The translations under genes were made by a program, and so were the position numbers. From the NCBI GenBank assembly GCA_001466705.2, contig LATX02000020.1, positions 1 to 64,000 of the forward strand: a stretch of DNA of 64,000 nucleotides, read 5' to 3'. Each line of letters opens with the position of its first letter. Position 1 is the stretch's first letter. The notes under the pieces are model-generated. The model saw only the letters and a list, made by a program, of their open reading frames with translations, did no database searches and had not been told where the DNA came from. Below, one piece after another: positions 37,753 to 49,432 of the stretch. Origin of the DNA: Moniliophthora roreri. Its lineage: Eukaryota > Basidiomycota > Agaricomycetes > Agaricales > Marasmiaceae.

Positions 37753-37921
37753 TGTAAAGAGGTGCACACTCAAGATCTGAGGAATGTAGTGTTGGATTGA
37801 AAATACGACTAGCTAGCATACAAGATGAATGTAAGAGAAGAAGAAGGAAGATAATGTATGTAAATAGTAGAATCTATATATGAGGTGAATGGGGCATGGG
37901 AAGCTAACCGTCATAGTTACA
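37753..37921 (-). repeat. 3' LTR of element A
   Basis: It reads TGTAACTATGACGG on the minus strand at its start and ends CCTCTTTACA, so it has TG..CA ends. It is about 95 percent identical to 55191-55359. Confidence 0.9.
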
Positions 37922-37989
37922 CTCTCCCCCAATCAAAAGCAAGCATACCCTCCCAAGAAACCAGAATTGAGAGTACCAATAAGAGAAAA

Positions 37990-40900
37990 GAGATCAGTTC
38001 TGTGCTAAAACATCAGGGCTGTCACCACCCTATGAGTACCAAGTATCCAACATGGCGCAGTCCTTGAGTGACAAATATGAAAGCCACTCATTGTGCAGGT
38101 GGAAAACCTACCTACTGCACTAGAAACTGCCATCCACATCTGTGCCATCGAGAATCAAGGATCCAGTCGATACAATATTCATCTAGACTGTTAACTACAA
38201 CAGGCTTGGGGACAGGCAACGTTTGACCCAGGAAAAGCCTGTCATCGTTGTGTACATACCGACGAAGCTCAGATACATAGAAGACAGGAAAGGTGCTTGG
38301 ATGTCAAGGCATATTCAGAGTGTAGCAATCTATCTCTGGATGGGCCTCCATGACCTTGTAAGGGCCATTGAAACGGGGGAAGAACTTAGCAACTCAATTT
38401 TCTCCCTTTTTTAGGTATTTCCAATGATGATGGACTGTCATTACCATAACCCAGTCACTGACATCAAAACAGTCCTGTCAGCCTGAAAGCCTTGCAGGAC
38501 TTTCAAAGCAAAGAGGTTATCCTTGGCCTCATGTTCCATCAAATACATCTGCTCAAGGAAATACTCTGCAGCAGCAGTGTCCTCTGACACTTTTAGAGTC
38601 TCAGGCAAATTTCCAGAGATGAGAGGAGGGATTATCCAAGGTGAGTGTCCAGTCTTCAACTTGAACATTGACAGCCCAGTAGAAGCTATGACACTGTTTA
38701 TAATGTGGAAGCAGATGTGGGGCAGAGCCTTAGACCACCCCTTTTGATTATGCTCCACATGAAAACAGATGCTCTGGTTGATGGTCCAATTACTTCTTTC
38801 AGATATTCTATTAGTCTCCAGGTGAAAGGCTAATGACATCTTCAAATCCATCCCCAACAAGTGGTGGAGCACACACCAGAATTTTGACACAAAAAGCTTG
38901 TCACAGTCAGATACAATATTAGTAGAAAGTCTGTTTTCACAGTACCAGTTGTCGAAAAACAGGGCAGCGAACTCTTCTGCTATTGTGCTAGTGCAGCAAG
39001 GAATCAGTTGAATATCCGAGTGTAGCTGATCTGTAATAGAAGCAATGCAGTTGAAGCCATTGTCTTCTGGTAAGAGTCTAATGAAATTGATGTCTATAGA
39101 GTTGCATCTGTGGTTAGGAACAGGTAACAGGTGTAGGGGCCCTTTAGATGATCTTCCATAGCTTTTGTTGTGTTAACAAGAGTCACAACTGGGAACATAT
39201 GCCTGGTACAGATCACAGTGCATACCCAGCCAGAAATAAGAGTCCCTGAGCAATGCATAGCACTTATCAGCACAAAAGTGTCCTGCCAAACTGTGTGCCA
39301 GCCAATATGGGTTCTCATAGAGGTTTTTCACTTTTAGTATGACCAGTCTGTCAGCAATATACTACAAGCCATTACAAAGTGAAATACCCAGTACTATTGC
39401 AGAACGTTTAGAGCAAAAATCATCAGCAGCATACCTAGACTTTATATCATCCAGGAAAGCTCTATCTGAGGAAATTTCCATGACAGCATTAACTGACAGC
39501 CAACCATTGGAAGGCTCAGCTGGACAAGTGACAGCGATGGAAGCAGATGTCGTTTCTGAAGGATAGCACCCTAGAGGTACATGGGAAAGGGCATCAGCTG
39601 CTGTATTATCAGTGCCCCTTATGTAGCCAATAGTCAAATCAAATTGTGAGAGGAATTCCTGCCACTGAAGTTGACATCTACTAAGATCCTTCTGTGTCTC
39701 AAAATTCTCAAGGGTGCAGTGATCCATCATCACATAAACTGTTGATCCTAAACAGGTCAGAGCACCACTTCTTTAGTGCATATATGATGGCAAGGAGCTC
39801 TTTCTCATGCATAGGGTAATTAGCTGCAGCTTCAGAAATTTGTTGTGAATCAAAGGCAACCAGCCTTGCAGAAGGCAAGTCCAGGCCCCACATAAGTACT
39901 GCTCCTGTATGCCAGTCAGATGTGTCACAAACAAGGAAGATCTTGCTATCACCCAGGTTCTCATGACCAATCAATACAAGCACTTTGTGCGAGGAAACCA
40001 AGTCCTTGATTTGAGTGAAGGCAAGCTTGTGATGGTGTGTCCAAGGTGGAAAATTTTTATCTGCACTCTAACCAAGTGAGAGGTGTGAGGTGATGTGTAT
40101 GCTCGGCCAGGTTTGGGCAGAAGTCAGCAACAAAATGAACAAGACCCAGGAAATGTTGGACCTCCTCCACATTCTAAGGCCACAGAAAGGCAGAGACTGC
40201 TTCAACCTTGGATTTCTGAGCCTGAATACTATGCTGTGATACATGATGATCCAAGAAATCTAATTCTAGCAGGAAGAAGGCATATTTATGAGAGTTACAG
40301 TATAATCTGGTGTCACAGAGAGTCTGCAGAATAAGCTCAACATGTTGTTCATGCTCCTCAACAGATTCAGACAAAATAACAATGTCATCTAAGTATACAT
40401 GGCAAAAGTAGCCAATGTAAGGCCTTAAAGTAGCCATCACATGCCGCTGCTGAACAGCAGGTGAGTTTCGGAAACCTTGAGGCATTACAGTCCACTCGAA
40501 AAGACCATAAGGAGTTTGGACCACAAAATAAGGTATTGCATCTTCAGCAAGATGAGTCTGGAAGAAAAAATCCATCATGTCCATCTTGCCCCAAATCTTA
40601 CTCTTAGAGCAGTCAGCAAGAATATCCTCAATCAGAGGCAGTGGGTATCTATCAGGCACTGTATTGGTGTTTAACTGTCAGAAATTGTTAACCCAATAGT
40701 AGTTACCACTCAATTTAGGCACCAGAAATGCCAGGCTTGCAAACTGAGATGTGGCCAGACTTGAGAGCCTTATCCAGCAGGATATCCCATGCTGCATGAA
40801 GCTTCCAGGGAGATTGATAGGAGTGTGTCTGAATTGTTTTGTATATATCTTTCAAATGGATTGAACAAGTGATATCAGTAGATAGCATGTCCACATGAGG

Positions 40901-41935
40901 AATAGGCTCAAAAACTTCTTTATATTTGCACTTCAAGTCATTAGAACATGCAGTCAATGAAGACTGAAAAGCCAGCATATCAATATGTCCATATACAGCC
41001 ACTATGCAGCCTACATTATGCATGATTTCTTCTGGACAAAGGCCAACAGATCTTCTCAGTGACAGGACAGCTCTGAGCTCACACAACATAGCTGAATAAG
41101 ATTTCATAATACTATATTGCCAACCAGCAGCATCCAAATTACTGCAGCAGGCTTCTTGGGCTAAAGTATGACATGCTACAGGTGGAGATACAATGGGAGG
41201 TACAGGTCTAGGTACAGGGGATATGTCAGGATGTAGGAGATCAAAACCAGAGGGTCTGTGTATAATGGAACTGAATTTGAGGTCACATATTAAAGAATTG
41301 TAAGCTAAAAAGAGGAGACCAAGAATCATGGGAATACAGAGAGAGTCAACCACAACAGCCCAAACAGTATAAGAGGTCCAACAACCATAAGGGTCAGACA
41401 GCTTCAGACAAACAAAATGAGATGAAGAACAAGAACTGGAACCTGCAGAATTGAATGCCACACCGAAAACTTCAGGTTTATGGAGCCTTTCGAGATGTAG
41501 GCCTAGGTGCTCAAAAAGATCTCTGCAAATTAGGACAAGATGTGAGCCATCATCTGCAAGAAGCTCAACTTCAATAGGTGTAGCCAAACGAGGGCCAATG
41601 AGCAAGGCCCTCCACATGAGGTGTGACATATGAAGAGGCTGCTTCTTCAGAGCAGAAGCTGTGACTCAGATAGGCTGGCATCATGCAGTGTGCACAGAAA
41701 CAACAGGGTCTGGACATATCTCAGGAGGAGCAGAATCTGCATGTTGACATTTAGAAGCAGGCTGAAGAGTCATTGAGTGAGACAAAACCTTGCATAAATG
41801 TTTGTTGGAAGCATCTTGGGCCTCAGATGTCTGATGTCTAGGTTCCATAGCAGGCACAGAGCCATGAGAGTCATGTGAAGTGGGGACAGGTGATGGAGAC
41901 AGAGGCAGGGAAGACTGACAAGAAATGTTACTCCT
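37990..41935 (-). pseudogene. Element A pol: protease, RT, RNase H, integrase, chromodomain remnant
   Basis: In minus-strand order: an aspartic protease-like domain with LLADDGSHLVLI (41560-41500), DDG standing where D-S/T-G is usual, and later LGLLFLAYN. Next is reverse transcriptase from about 40730, with MPDRYPLPLIEDILAD, TPYGLFEWTVMPQGFRNSPA and YLDDIVI (catalytic YxDD, about 40400). RNase H at 40001-39708 has CDTSDWHTGAVL and YPMHEKELLAIIYALKKW. A connection domain and decayed zinc-binding region follow. The integrase core and tail (38913-38441) has SDCDKLFVSKFW and NQSICFHVEHNQKGW. A degraded chromodomain-like end, with DEYCIDWILDSR near 38180, closes it. Many stops and frameshifts break the polyprotein. 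Confidence 0.9.
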
Positions 41936-41940
41936 GCAAT

Positions 41941-43695
41941 AATTTGTCTAAGATAAGACTAGTGGAAAACTACCTCAAAAGATAACCTCCAAAAGTCTAA
42001 CTCAGGTTGTTGTGCAAGTGTGGATTGATGTGATCAGAGTTGCTGCACTTAGAATGCCAACAAAACTCTTAGCTAGGTTGATTCTCTCTTATTGAAGCAA
42101 TCTACTTCAAAGTGTTCACCTCCAGAGGAGTATATATGGGTTTTAAAAGAGTTTATATTCAAACACACAAACACACACACAAGAACACAGTGCACAAAGC
42201 ACAAAACACAAGAGCTACAGTCCCACCAAAAGACTCAGTAGCCGATATAGTCTGACTCTATGGAGTTCAAGACTTCTTTAAGACAACTACAGTACACAGT
42301 GTACTGGAAAAGGTCCTAGACCAGTTTCTACAAAGAGCTTAATCACAGGCCCAATTCCTTTGTTAAGACTCTAAGTGTGTCACAACCTGATACCCAACAC
42401 AGGCCACACTCTAAGTGCCCAAGGCTCCTTCTTGGTGTAAAGTCTCTCTTAGAAAAGTGCTACAACACACTTAAGATGTTATTCTTAGTCTCTTATGATG
42501 CAAGTTCATTATCAGATTCTATCTCTCTGGAGTCACTCAGGACCAATCTCCAGGGCCTGAAGTGAGGAAGCAAAACTGGAATGGCACACAAATTTATACA
42601 CTAAACAAACTCATCACGTATTCACAATCTGAGAGGGGCAGAGTTACTTGAATATCTATGAATATCTAGCTGTCCTTATATATGGTCCAAGAAATATATC
42701 TATAGAAAATATAAATAATGTCTGAGAATTCAGGAAATGATAAATGAGTGACTGAGATACTAAAAGAGGGAATATTTGGATATCATGGAGTCTAGCCACT
42801 AGGGTATCCGACCATATCCATGTGGGTATCTATGTCTCCAGGCATTCTGGACTCTATAATTTGTATTTTCTCTTTTCTAAGTCAGGTATCTACAAGTGGA
42901 TGGCTGTATCTGTTCCGTCTCTTTACAGCATTTCCCTTTCTAGTATCCACACATTGGCAGAAGCCTAGATGCCAAAGTTTCCAAGGTCAGAACATGCTGT
43001 TACTGTTTCTATCTCCTTTGACAATGCATGCTCAGTCTTATTTAGGACTTCTTATGTGTTAGATATTCTTCGTATGTCTCACTGTATCTGTCTGTAGGTA
43101 GTGGATGTCTTTTGGAAGTAAGTTCTATCTTTCCAAGAAAACTTTGTATCTAGTTAGTTTATCTTGTCTGTTTAGCCGCTGGTGCACTCTTTATTAAGAG
43201 ATTACCTGCTTTGACCTTGATCCATATATTGACTTCAGAGGAGGATCATTCAGTGATTGTTCCTGTTCTAAGTCATCTTTTCTGTTTTGATGTCTCCTCT
43301 AAGTACCTCTGTACTGTTTGACTGCAGATTGCACTTTGCAGATGTCATAGAAAGGTAAAGTAGAAATTAAAATCCCATTGATAGCACTTTGAGAGCTTTG
43401 TTAACTAGCCAATGCATTCATTGGGCTATAGTTAGGTTTCCTACAGGTTTTGAGAGTGATCCATTTTGGATCTGATACATAGATAAGTCAGAAAGTACAG
43501 CTTTAACACCTCCGTATAGTGTATCATATAGCTCTTTGTACTTTCCAAGGTACTATAGCTTCTCTAAGGCAATGACTAGCAGACTGGGCTCACTCTAGTC
43601 CTTATTACCTGTTATCTTGTGTCATATTAAAGTGTTCCAATTCAAAAGTAGTGTAAAATGAATAAAAGTGGGTCTTTTCTAGGTTTGACATATTA
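41941..43695 (+). mobile_element. R-family repeat copy R1, inserted in element A
   Basis: 1755 bp flanked by GCAAT on both sides (41936-41940 and 43696-43700), a 5-bp target duplication. The ends are inverted: AATTTGTC at the left and, on the other strand, TAATATGTC at the right, with TGTC..GACA inside, so it resembles a long solo LTR. It contains a TATA-like stretch, a CA-rich microsatellite (about 42160-42190) and no recognisable protein. Removing it rejoins the gag-pol frame of element A across the GCAAT site. The copy shares an almost perfectly identical 1-kb tract with R2. Confidence 0.85.
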
Positions 43696-43700
43696 GCAAT

Positions 43701-44518
43701 ACCCATTCTCATTGCTGCCAAAGACTGTGGTAACTGGAAGACAATGTGAATTGGAGGAGAGATGAGAGGAAGAGTGGGAACGGGAATGATATTCACAATT
43801 ATAAAGGTTATCTTGTGAAAGGTGGTCAATGTGGTGACCAAAAATTGCATTAACAGTAGGTACAGGTGCTGGAGGTGAATCTGGAATCTCTGTGATGGTG
43901 GCCAATATGCTGGAGGTAGCAGCAACGGCAGCTGTCTTCATCTCCTTCTTGAGTAAGGCTTTAAAGGAGATTGGGGCCTGCCCTCCAGCTGAAGGTGGTA
44001 TCGATGGGCATTCACACCATCTTCAGGAGTAATGCAATGAACAGGGGATGTCGAAGAGCTGTAGACTCCTGCATCCAACTTTGGTCTTCCAATGATCAGA
44101 GTAAAAGTCATGGCATTTGAAACAACCTTGGTGCTTGTGGAGGACTGCATGCTCTGCATTGTTTAGCAGGCCACAGACATATGTGCCTGAACCAGTCTGG
44201 GAATTGCTCACAGAATGAGTAGCAGAAGAAAGCTTTACCAAGCACATTTTCGAGTTGTAGGCTGAAGAGAAGGTGAGAAGACTATACTTGGACTTGTAAT
44301 CCTTGACAAAGGAGTCAAAGTGCACTTTAGCAGAAGCTTTCTGCAGAGTGTCTCAAGTATAGAAGGCACTATCATATTCCATAGCCTTCTGGGCCCATTG
44401 AGCACAGGGGAGTGCAGATGATACCTGTTTATCCTTCAGGTAGGCACAATATGCATCTAAAATACTGAGCTGGGCATGAACCTTGAGCCTCTCATCAGTC
44501 TGGTAATATTGAGTACCC
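43701..44518 (-). pseudogene. Element A gag, 3' part with zinc knuckle
   Basis: Minus strand. It begins LKGTQYYQTDERLK directly at the B insertion site, continues with a helical region (LSILDAYCAYLKDKQ, WAQKAMEYDSAFYT) and a Gag zinc knuckle-like motif CFKCHDFYSDH followed by a Cys (about 44130-44080). It runs to the R1 insertion site with GSNENGYC. A stop follows DSAFYT. Together with 54152-54802 it forms one Gag interrupted by element B. Confidence 0.85.
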
Positions 44519-44523
44519 TTCAG

Positions 44524-44942
44524 TGTTACATTCCCCTGTCTTTTCCTATGCTTCTCTTTCCCCTCAGACCTATTACACCTTTCCAGTCTCCTTTTTCGTT
44601 CTACATTATATGCTTCCCCCTCTATCAGACAAATACACTATTCCTGCTCCCTTCTCTATCTCATTGTACTTCTTATATGCCAATGTCTTCACTATTCATT
44701 AACAATCACCGACTTCTTTGCTATATATTGATATAGTAATTACAAGATCAGTTGTACTTATTTAAGCACTCAAGCAGAGACAGGAACTCTAGCTTGATCT
44801 AGTTAATTATAACTTGTGTTTAAACCAATGATGAAGGACCTCTGAACTTCAACAACAGTTAAATGAACTCAAACTTGAACTTGAAGCTATCTCGACTTGC
44901 CTTTTGTTGAGTTAGTAGTAATGTTGCTGCACAAGTAACGTT
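44524..44942 (+). repeat. 5' LTR of element B, split by R2
   Basis: It starts TGTTACATTCCCC and runs to CAAGTAACGT, where R2 interrupts it. The last bases TAACA appear after R2 at about 46695-46699. The TGTTA..TAACA ends form the LTR inverted termini. Confidence 0.85.
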
Positions 44943-46691
44943 AATTTGTCTAAGTTAGGACTAGTGGAAAACTACCCAAAAAGATAACCTCCAAAAGTCT
45001 AACTCAGTTGTTGTGCAAGTGTGGATCAACATGATCAGAGTTACTGCACTTAAAATGCCAACAAAACTCTTAGCTAGGTTGATTCTCTCTTATTGAAGTG
45101 TTCTACTTTACAGTGTTCACCTCCAGAGGAGTATAGGTGGATTTAAAATGGGTTTATTGGGCAAACACACACACAAAACACAAAGAACACGGTGCACAAA
45201 GCACAAACACAAGAGCTACAGTCTCATACAAAGACTCAATAGCCGATATAGTCTGACCCTATGGAGTTCAAGACTTCTTCAAGATAAATACAGCACACAG
45301 TGTACTGGAAAAGGTCCTAGACCAATTTCTACAAAGAGCTCAGTGCAGGCACACCTCTTGCTAAGACTCTAAGTGTGTCACAATCTGATACACACACAGG
45401 CCACACTTCAAGTGCCCAAGGCTCCTTCTTGGTGTAAAGTCTCTCTTAGAAAAGTGCTATAACACACTCAAGAAGTTACTCTTATCTCTTATGACACAAG
45501 TTCATTATCAGATTTCTATCTCTCTGGAGTCACTCAGGACCAATCTCCAGGGCCTGTAGTAAGGAAGCAAAACTGGAATGGCACACAAATTTATACACCA
45601 AACAAACTCGTCATGTATTCACAATCAGAGGGGGCAGAGTTACTTGAATATCTATGAATATCTAGCTGTCCTTATATATGGTCCAAGAAATATATCTATA
45701 GAAAATATAAATAATGTCTGAGAATTCAGGAAATGATAAATGAGTGACTGAGATACTAAAAGAGGGAATATTTGGATATCATGGAGTCTAGCCACTAGGG
45801 TATCCGACCATATCCATGTGGGTATCTATGTCTCCAGGCATTCTGGACTCTATAATTTGTATTTTCTCTTTTCTAAGTCAGGTATCTACAAGTGGATGGC
45901 TGTATCTGTTCCGTCTCTTTACAGCATTTCCCTTTCTAGTATCCACACATTGGCAGAAGCCTAGATGCCAAAGTTTCCAAGGTCAGAACATGCTGTTACT
46001 GTTTCTATCTCCTTTGACAATGCATGCTCAGTCTTATTTAGGACTTCTTATGTGTTAGATATTCTTCGTATGTCTCACTGTATCTGTCTGTAGGTAGTGG
46101 ATGTCTTTTGGAAGTAAGTTCTATCTTTCCAAGAAAACTTTGTATCTAGTTAGTTTATCTTGTCTGTTTAGCCGCTGGTGCACTCTTTATTAAGAGATTA
46201 CCTGCTTTGACCTTGATCCATATATTGACTTCAGAGGAGGATCATTCAGTGATTGTTCCTGTTCTAAGTCATCTTTTCTGTTTTGATGTCTCCTCTAAGT
46301 ACCTCTGTACTGTTTGACTGCAGATTGCACTTTGCAGATGTCATAGAAAGGTAAAGTAGAAATTAAAATCCCATTGATAGCACTTTGAGAGCTTTGTTAA
46401 CTAGCCAATGCATTCATTGGGCTATAGTTAGGTTTCCTACAGGTTTTGAGAGTGATCCATTTTGGATCTGATACATAGATAAGTCAGAAAGTACAGCTTT
46501 AACACCTCCGTATAGTGTATCATATAGCTCTTTGTACTTTCCAAGGTACTATAGCTTCTCTAAGGCAATGACTAGCAGACTGGGCTCACTCTAGTCCTTA
46601 TTACCTGTTATCTTGTGTCATATTAAAGTGTTCCAATTCAGAAATAGTGTAAAATGAATAAAAGTAGGTCTCTTCTAGGTTCAACATATTA
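44943..46691 (+). mobile_element. R-family repeat copy R2, inserted in the B 5' LTR
   Basis: 1749 bp aligned end to end with R1 at an offset of 2996 bp in the 3' part. It is flanked by ACGTT (left) and ATGTA (right), consistent with a decayed ACGTA target duplication. The related solo LTR at 36052 shows the undisturbed sequence GTAATGTAACA at this point. There are no coding features. Confidence 0.8.
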
Positions 46692-46699
46692 ATGTAACA

Positions 46700-48140
46700 C
46701 AAGATCAAGCTGATTGATTGCTAACCTCTCGAGGTTTAGGCATTACATAAAGGAAAGACTATGGTGCCTCCAAAGACAGAATGGCAACTTGAACAGGACA
46801 TCACAGAGGCAGAAGAATGGTAGCATAGATTACAAACCCAATTGATATTGAACCCAGGTGGATGAGTGATCCCACCATTAACCAGAGCATCCCACAGGGA
46901 ACTCCTGACCCTCTTGCAGTTGCCATTGCTAGAGAGTCATCCTCCAATCAAGACTGCTGAAAGACTAACAGAAACAAAGAGAACCTTAACTCCATTATTC
47001 ACCACAGTTGAATCAGAAGGGAAAGAATCCGAAGACAATACCTCTCAGCATATGTTGAAGAAGGAAGACTTGGATATATCTACTACCTCATTACCATCAG
47101 CAGAGGAATAAGACCCCTTCAAAAAACTCCTCACAGCGCTCAAGAACAGTCCCAGACCGAAGAAGCAACCCCAGATTGAAGAAATGGCTGAAGACAAGAA
47201 ACCATCAGGAAGCAGACCAAAAGTGGAACCAGAGGTAGAGGAAACAAAGATAGGCACCATGGTACCCATACAGATAGTAGCAGCTGAAAAAGAAGTGAAG
47301 GTGGCACTGCCTCAAGCATTTACAGGACAATGAAAGGAAGCCAAGAGGTTTCTCAGGGAAGTCCTCCTATATGTCACCCTCAACCCCAAAACCTTCACTA
47401 GTGACAGAACGAAGAAGCTCTTCTTGTTATCTTATATGACAGACAGGCCTGGGGAATTCTCGAAAAACAAGAAGATGGACCTATTACTGGCAAATGATGC
47501 TGAAGCTGAAAAGGTCACTTGGGCTGAGTTTGTTGAGGACTTCAAGCTATCCTTCAAACCATTGGACACTACCTTAGAGGCCCAGATGAAGCTTAGAGAC
47601 TTGAAGATGAAGGAGAGGATCAATGAATATATGTACCAATTCACCTATCTGGCTAAAAAAACAGGATATAATAATGCAGCATAAATCGAGGCGTTCAAAT
47701 GAGGATTACCAAGAAGCCTCATGCTGAAAATCATGACCTGACCAGAAAGGAAGCCAGAAACTATAAAGGAATAGATAAACACAGCAATCCTGTTCAATGA
47801 AAGCTACAAACAGGCAATGGAATATGGAAAAAGATAGGACAAAGATAATAGAAGAAAGCTGCAGTGGACCTTCCAGAAGAAAGAAGAAACAGCAGTAAAA
47901 AGGATTATGGAAGTTGACAGGAAGGAATACATGGCCAAAGGGCTTTGCTTCCAATGTGGAAGAAATGGCCACTGCATCAAAGATTGTCCAGATGGGGCTA
48001 AGAAAGAAGGGAAGAAGGAAGAGACTAGGAGGCTGACAAAGGAAGAAAGGTTCACAAAGATCTAGGCCTTAATAAATGAACAAACAGACGAAGAAAAGAA
48101 TCAACTTTTGGACCTCATGGAACAAACAGGTTTTTGAAGC
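46700..48140 (+). pseudogene. Element B gag
   Basis: The plus-strand frame runs through KTEWQLEQDITEAEEW, an acidic/basic N-terminal region, then a retrotransposon Gag core with ALPQAFTGQ, EAKRFLREVLLYVTLNP and WAEFVEDFKLSFKPLDTTL, and MKERINEYMYQFTYLAKKTG. It ends with a CCHC zinc knuckle CFQCGRNGHCIKDC at about 47948-47990. Gag would form the particle that packages element RNA. Stops at several CAG/CGA-type positions (for example after FTGQ and YNNAA) break it, in keeping with C-to-T decay. Confidence 0.88.
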
Positions 48141-48189
48141 AGCAGAAAAGAACAACGTCTTTACTGCCCATAATTATTTCACACTTTGT

Positions 48190-48702
48190 ACTAGCTAAAA
48201 TCAATTGAAATTCTATGCACCTTCCTCTGCAATACAAAGTGAGAAATCAAATTGTTGAAACCCAAGTATTACTAGACTCCAGAGCAGGAGGAAGATTCAT
48301 CAGTCCAACGATGGCCAAGAAGTTGAGGAAGAAATGGGAAAAAATCCCAGAGCAGATTAAGGTATTCAATGTAAATGGAACTCTGAACAAAACCGCCTGA
48401 ATATCGCATGCAGTCAAGGTCAAATTTCAGATACAAGGAAAAAGCTTCAAGGAGAACTTCTTGATCTCAGGGATTGGAGAAGAAGAAATGATCTTGGGAC
48501 TCCATTGGTTGAGGTTTCACAACCCCAAGATCAATTTGGAAACAGGAGAAATGGAATTCCCTCCAAGAAGGAAGATCTAGATCAAACAATTTGTAGGGAT
48601 ACTGGACAGCACCCCCGAAGAAGTACTCATTGGAGCAAAAATAATGGCATCACAAGAGCTTGCACACCAAAAGGAGGAAACAAAGAGAAGCATTGATGAC
48701 AC
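48190..48702 (+). pseudogene. Element B aspartic protease region
   Basis: The sequence QVLLDSRAGGRFISPTMAKK corresponds to the retropepsin active site. The usual D-S-G is D-S-R here (Gly to Arg), which would inactivate it. EEMILGLHWLRFHNPKI, the second conserved protease block, follows. The frame continues to DDTT, where a 718-bp inverted-repeat element interrupts it. Confidence 0.85.
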
Positions 48703-48708
48703 TACATA

Positions 48709-49426
48709 TAAGGTGTTCTTTTAACATGGTATTCTGATTAAGAAAGCACTTAATCTTCTTTCAAAGAGAATTCTTATAAAAACATATATAAATTCTAAAT
48801 TTCAATTGTGTCCTCTCAACAAGAATATGCCTGGAGAACACTGAATTTTCAGCAGCAAAAGATATGGAATTTTCAAATTCTGAGAGTTAGTAGATAATAC
48901 AATATATTAAAATAATTTCTATACTGGGAAAACATTAAATTTTCTCTGGTTGAAGATGCTTAGAAAATGCTGATAAGATAAGATAAAAATACCACATTTT
49001 CTGTTGTGGGAAAGTCAGAGAAAACACTAGGAAAACACTAGGAAAATAGTAGGAAAATCATGTGAAAACACTATATTTTAAAGCAGTTTTGAGATAGTTT
49101 TCATATAGTTTTCCTTTTGTATTTAACATGTTTCCTTTGATATAAAATTCAAAATCTTATATTTGTTTTCTCACTATTCTATAAGGCAGAAAATTGAGTA
49201 TATCTGTAATTAGAAAATTAAAGGATAATTCTGTAATTTCATTATTATAAAATTATCAAAAAACATGGACTCTTCTGGAAATTAAAATCCAGAGTATGCT
49301 TGCTGTTTTCACTGTGTGATAATAACTTGAAACTAATAGAATTTTCTGAGTGTTGTCTGGAAGCAAATATATAGCAGTATTCTGAGTGTATTTCCTTTGT
49401 ATTAATAGCATAAAAAGAACACCTTG
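48709..49426. mobile_element. AT-rich inverted-repeat element inside element B
   Basis: 718 bp bounded by TAAGGTGTTCTTTT at the left and the inverted CAAGGTGTTCTTTT at the right, flanked by the direct repeat TACATA (48703-48708 and 49427-49432). It is very AT-rich and non-coding. After removal, the B pol frame continues with CELIPLYLQEYRSHFEK and IELKPDFVPQNCKLYPLSP, the expected segment before the RT. A non-autonomous DNA transposon of uncertain superfamily (6-bp duplication). Confidence 0.75.
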
Positions 49427-49432
49427 TACATA

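Noticed and set aside
42160..42190. CA-rich stretch considered as a Z-DNA or regulatory site
   Set aside because: A short degenerate microsatellite inside repeat R, different in R1 and R2; no functional sign.
42820..43062. An 80-codon open frame identical in R1 and R2 (also 45816-46058)
   Set aside because: It lies in an LTR-like repeat with no coding signal. The identity extends to the surrounding non-coding kilobase, so it is not evidence of protein conservation.
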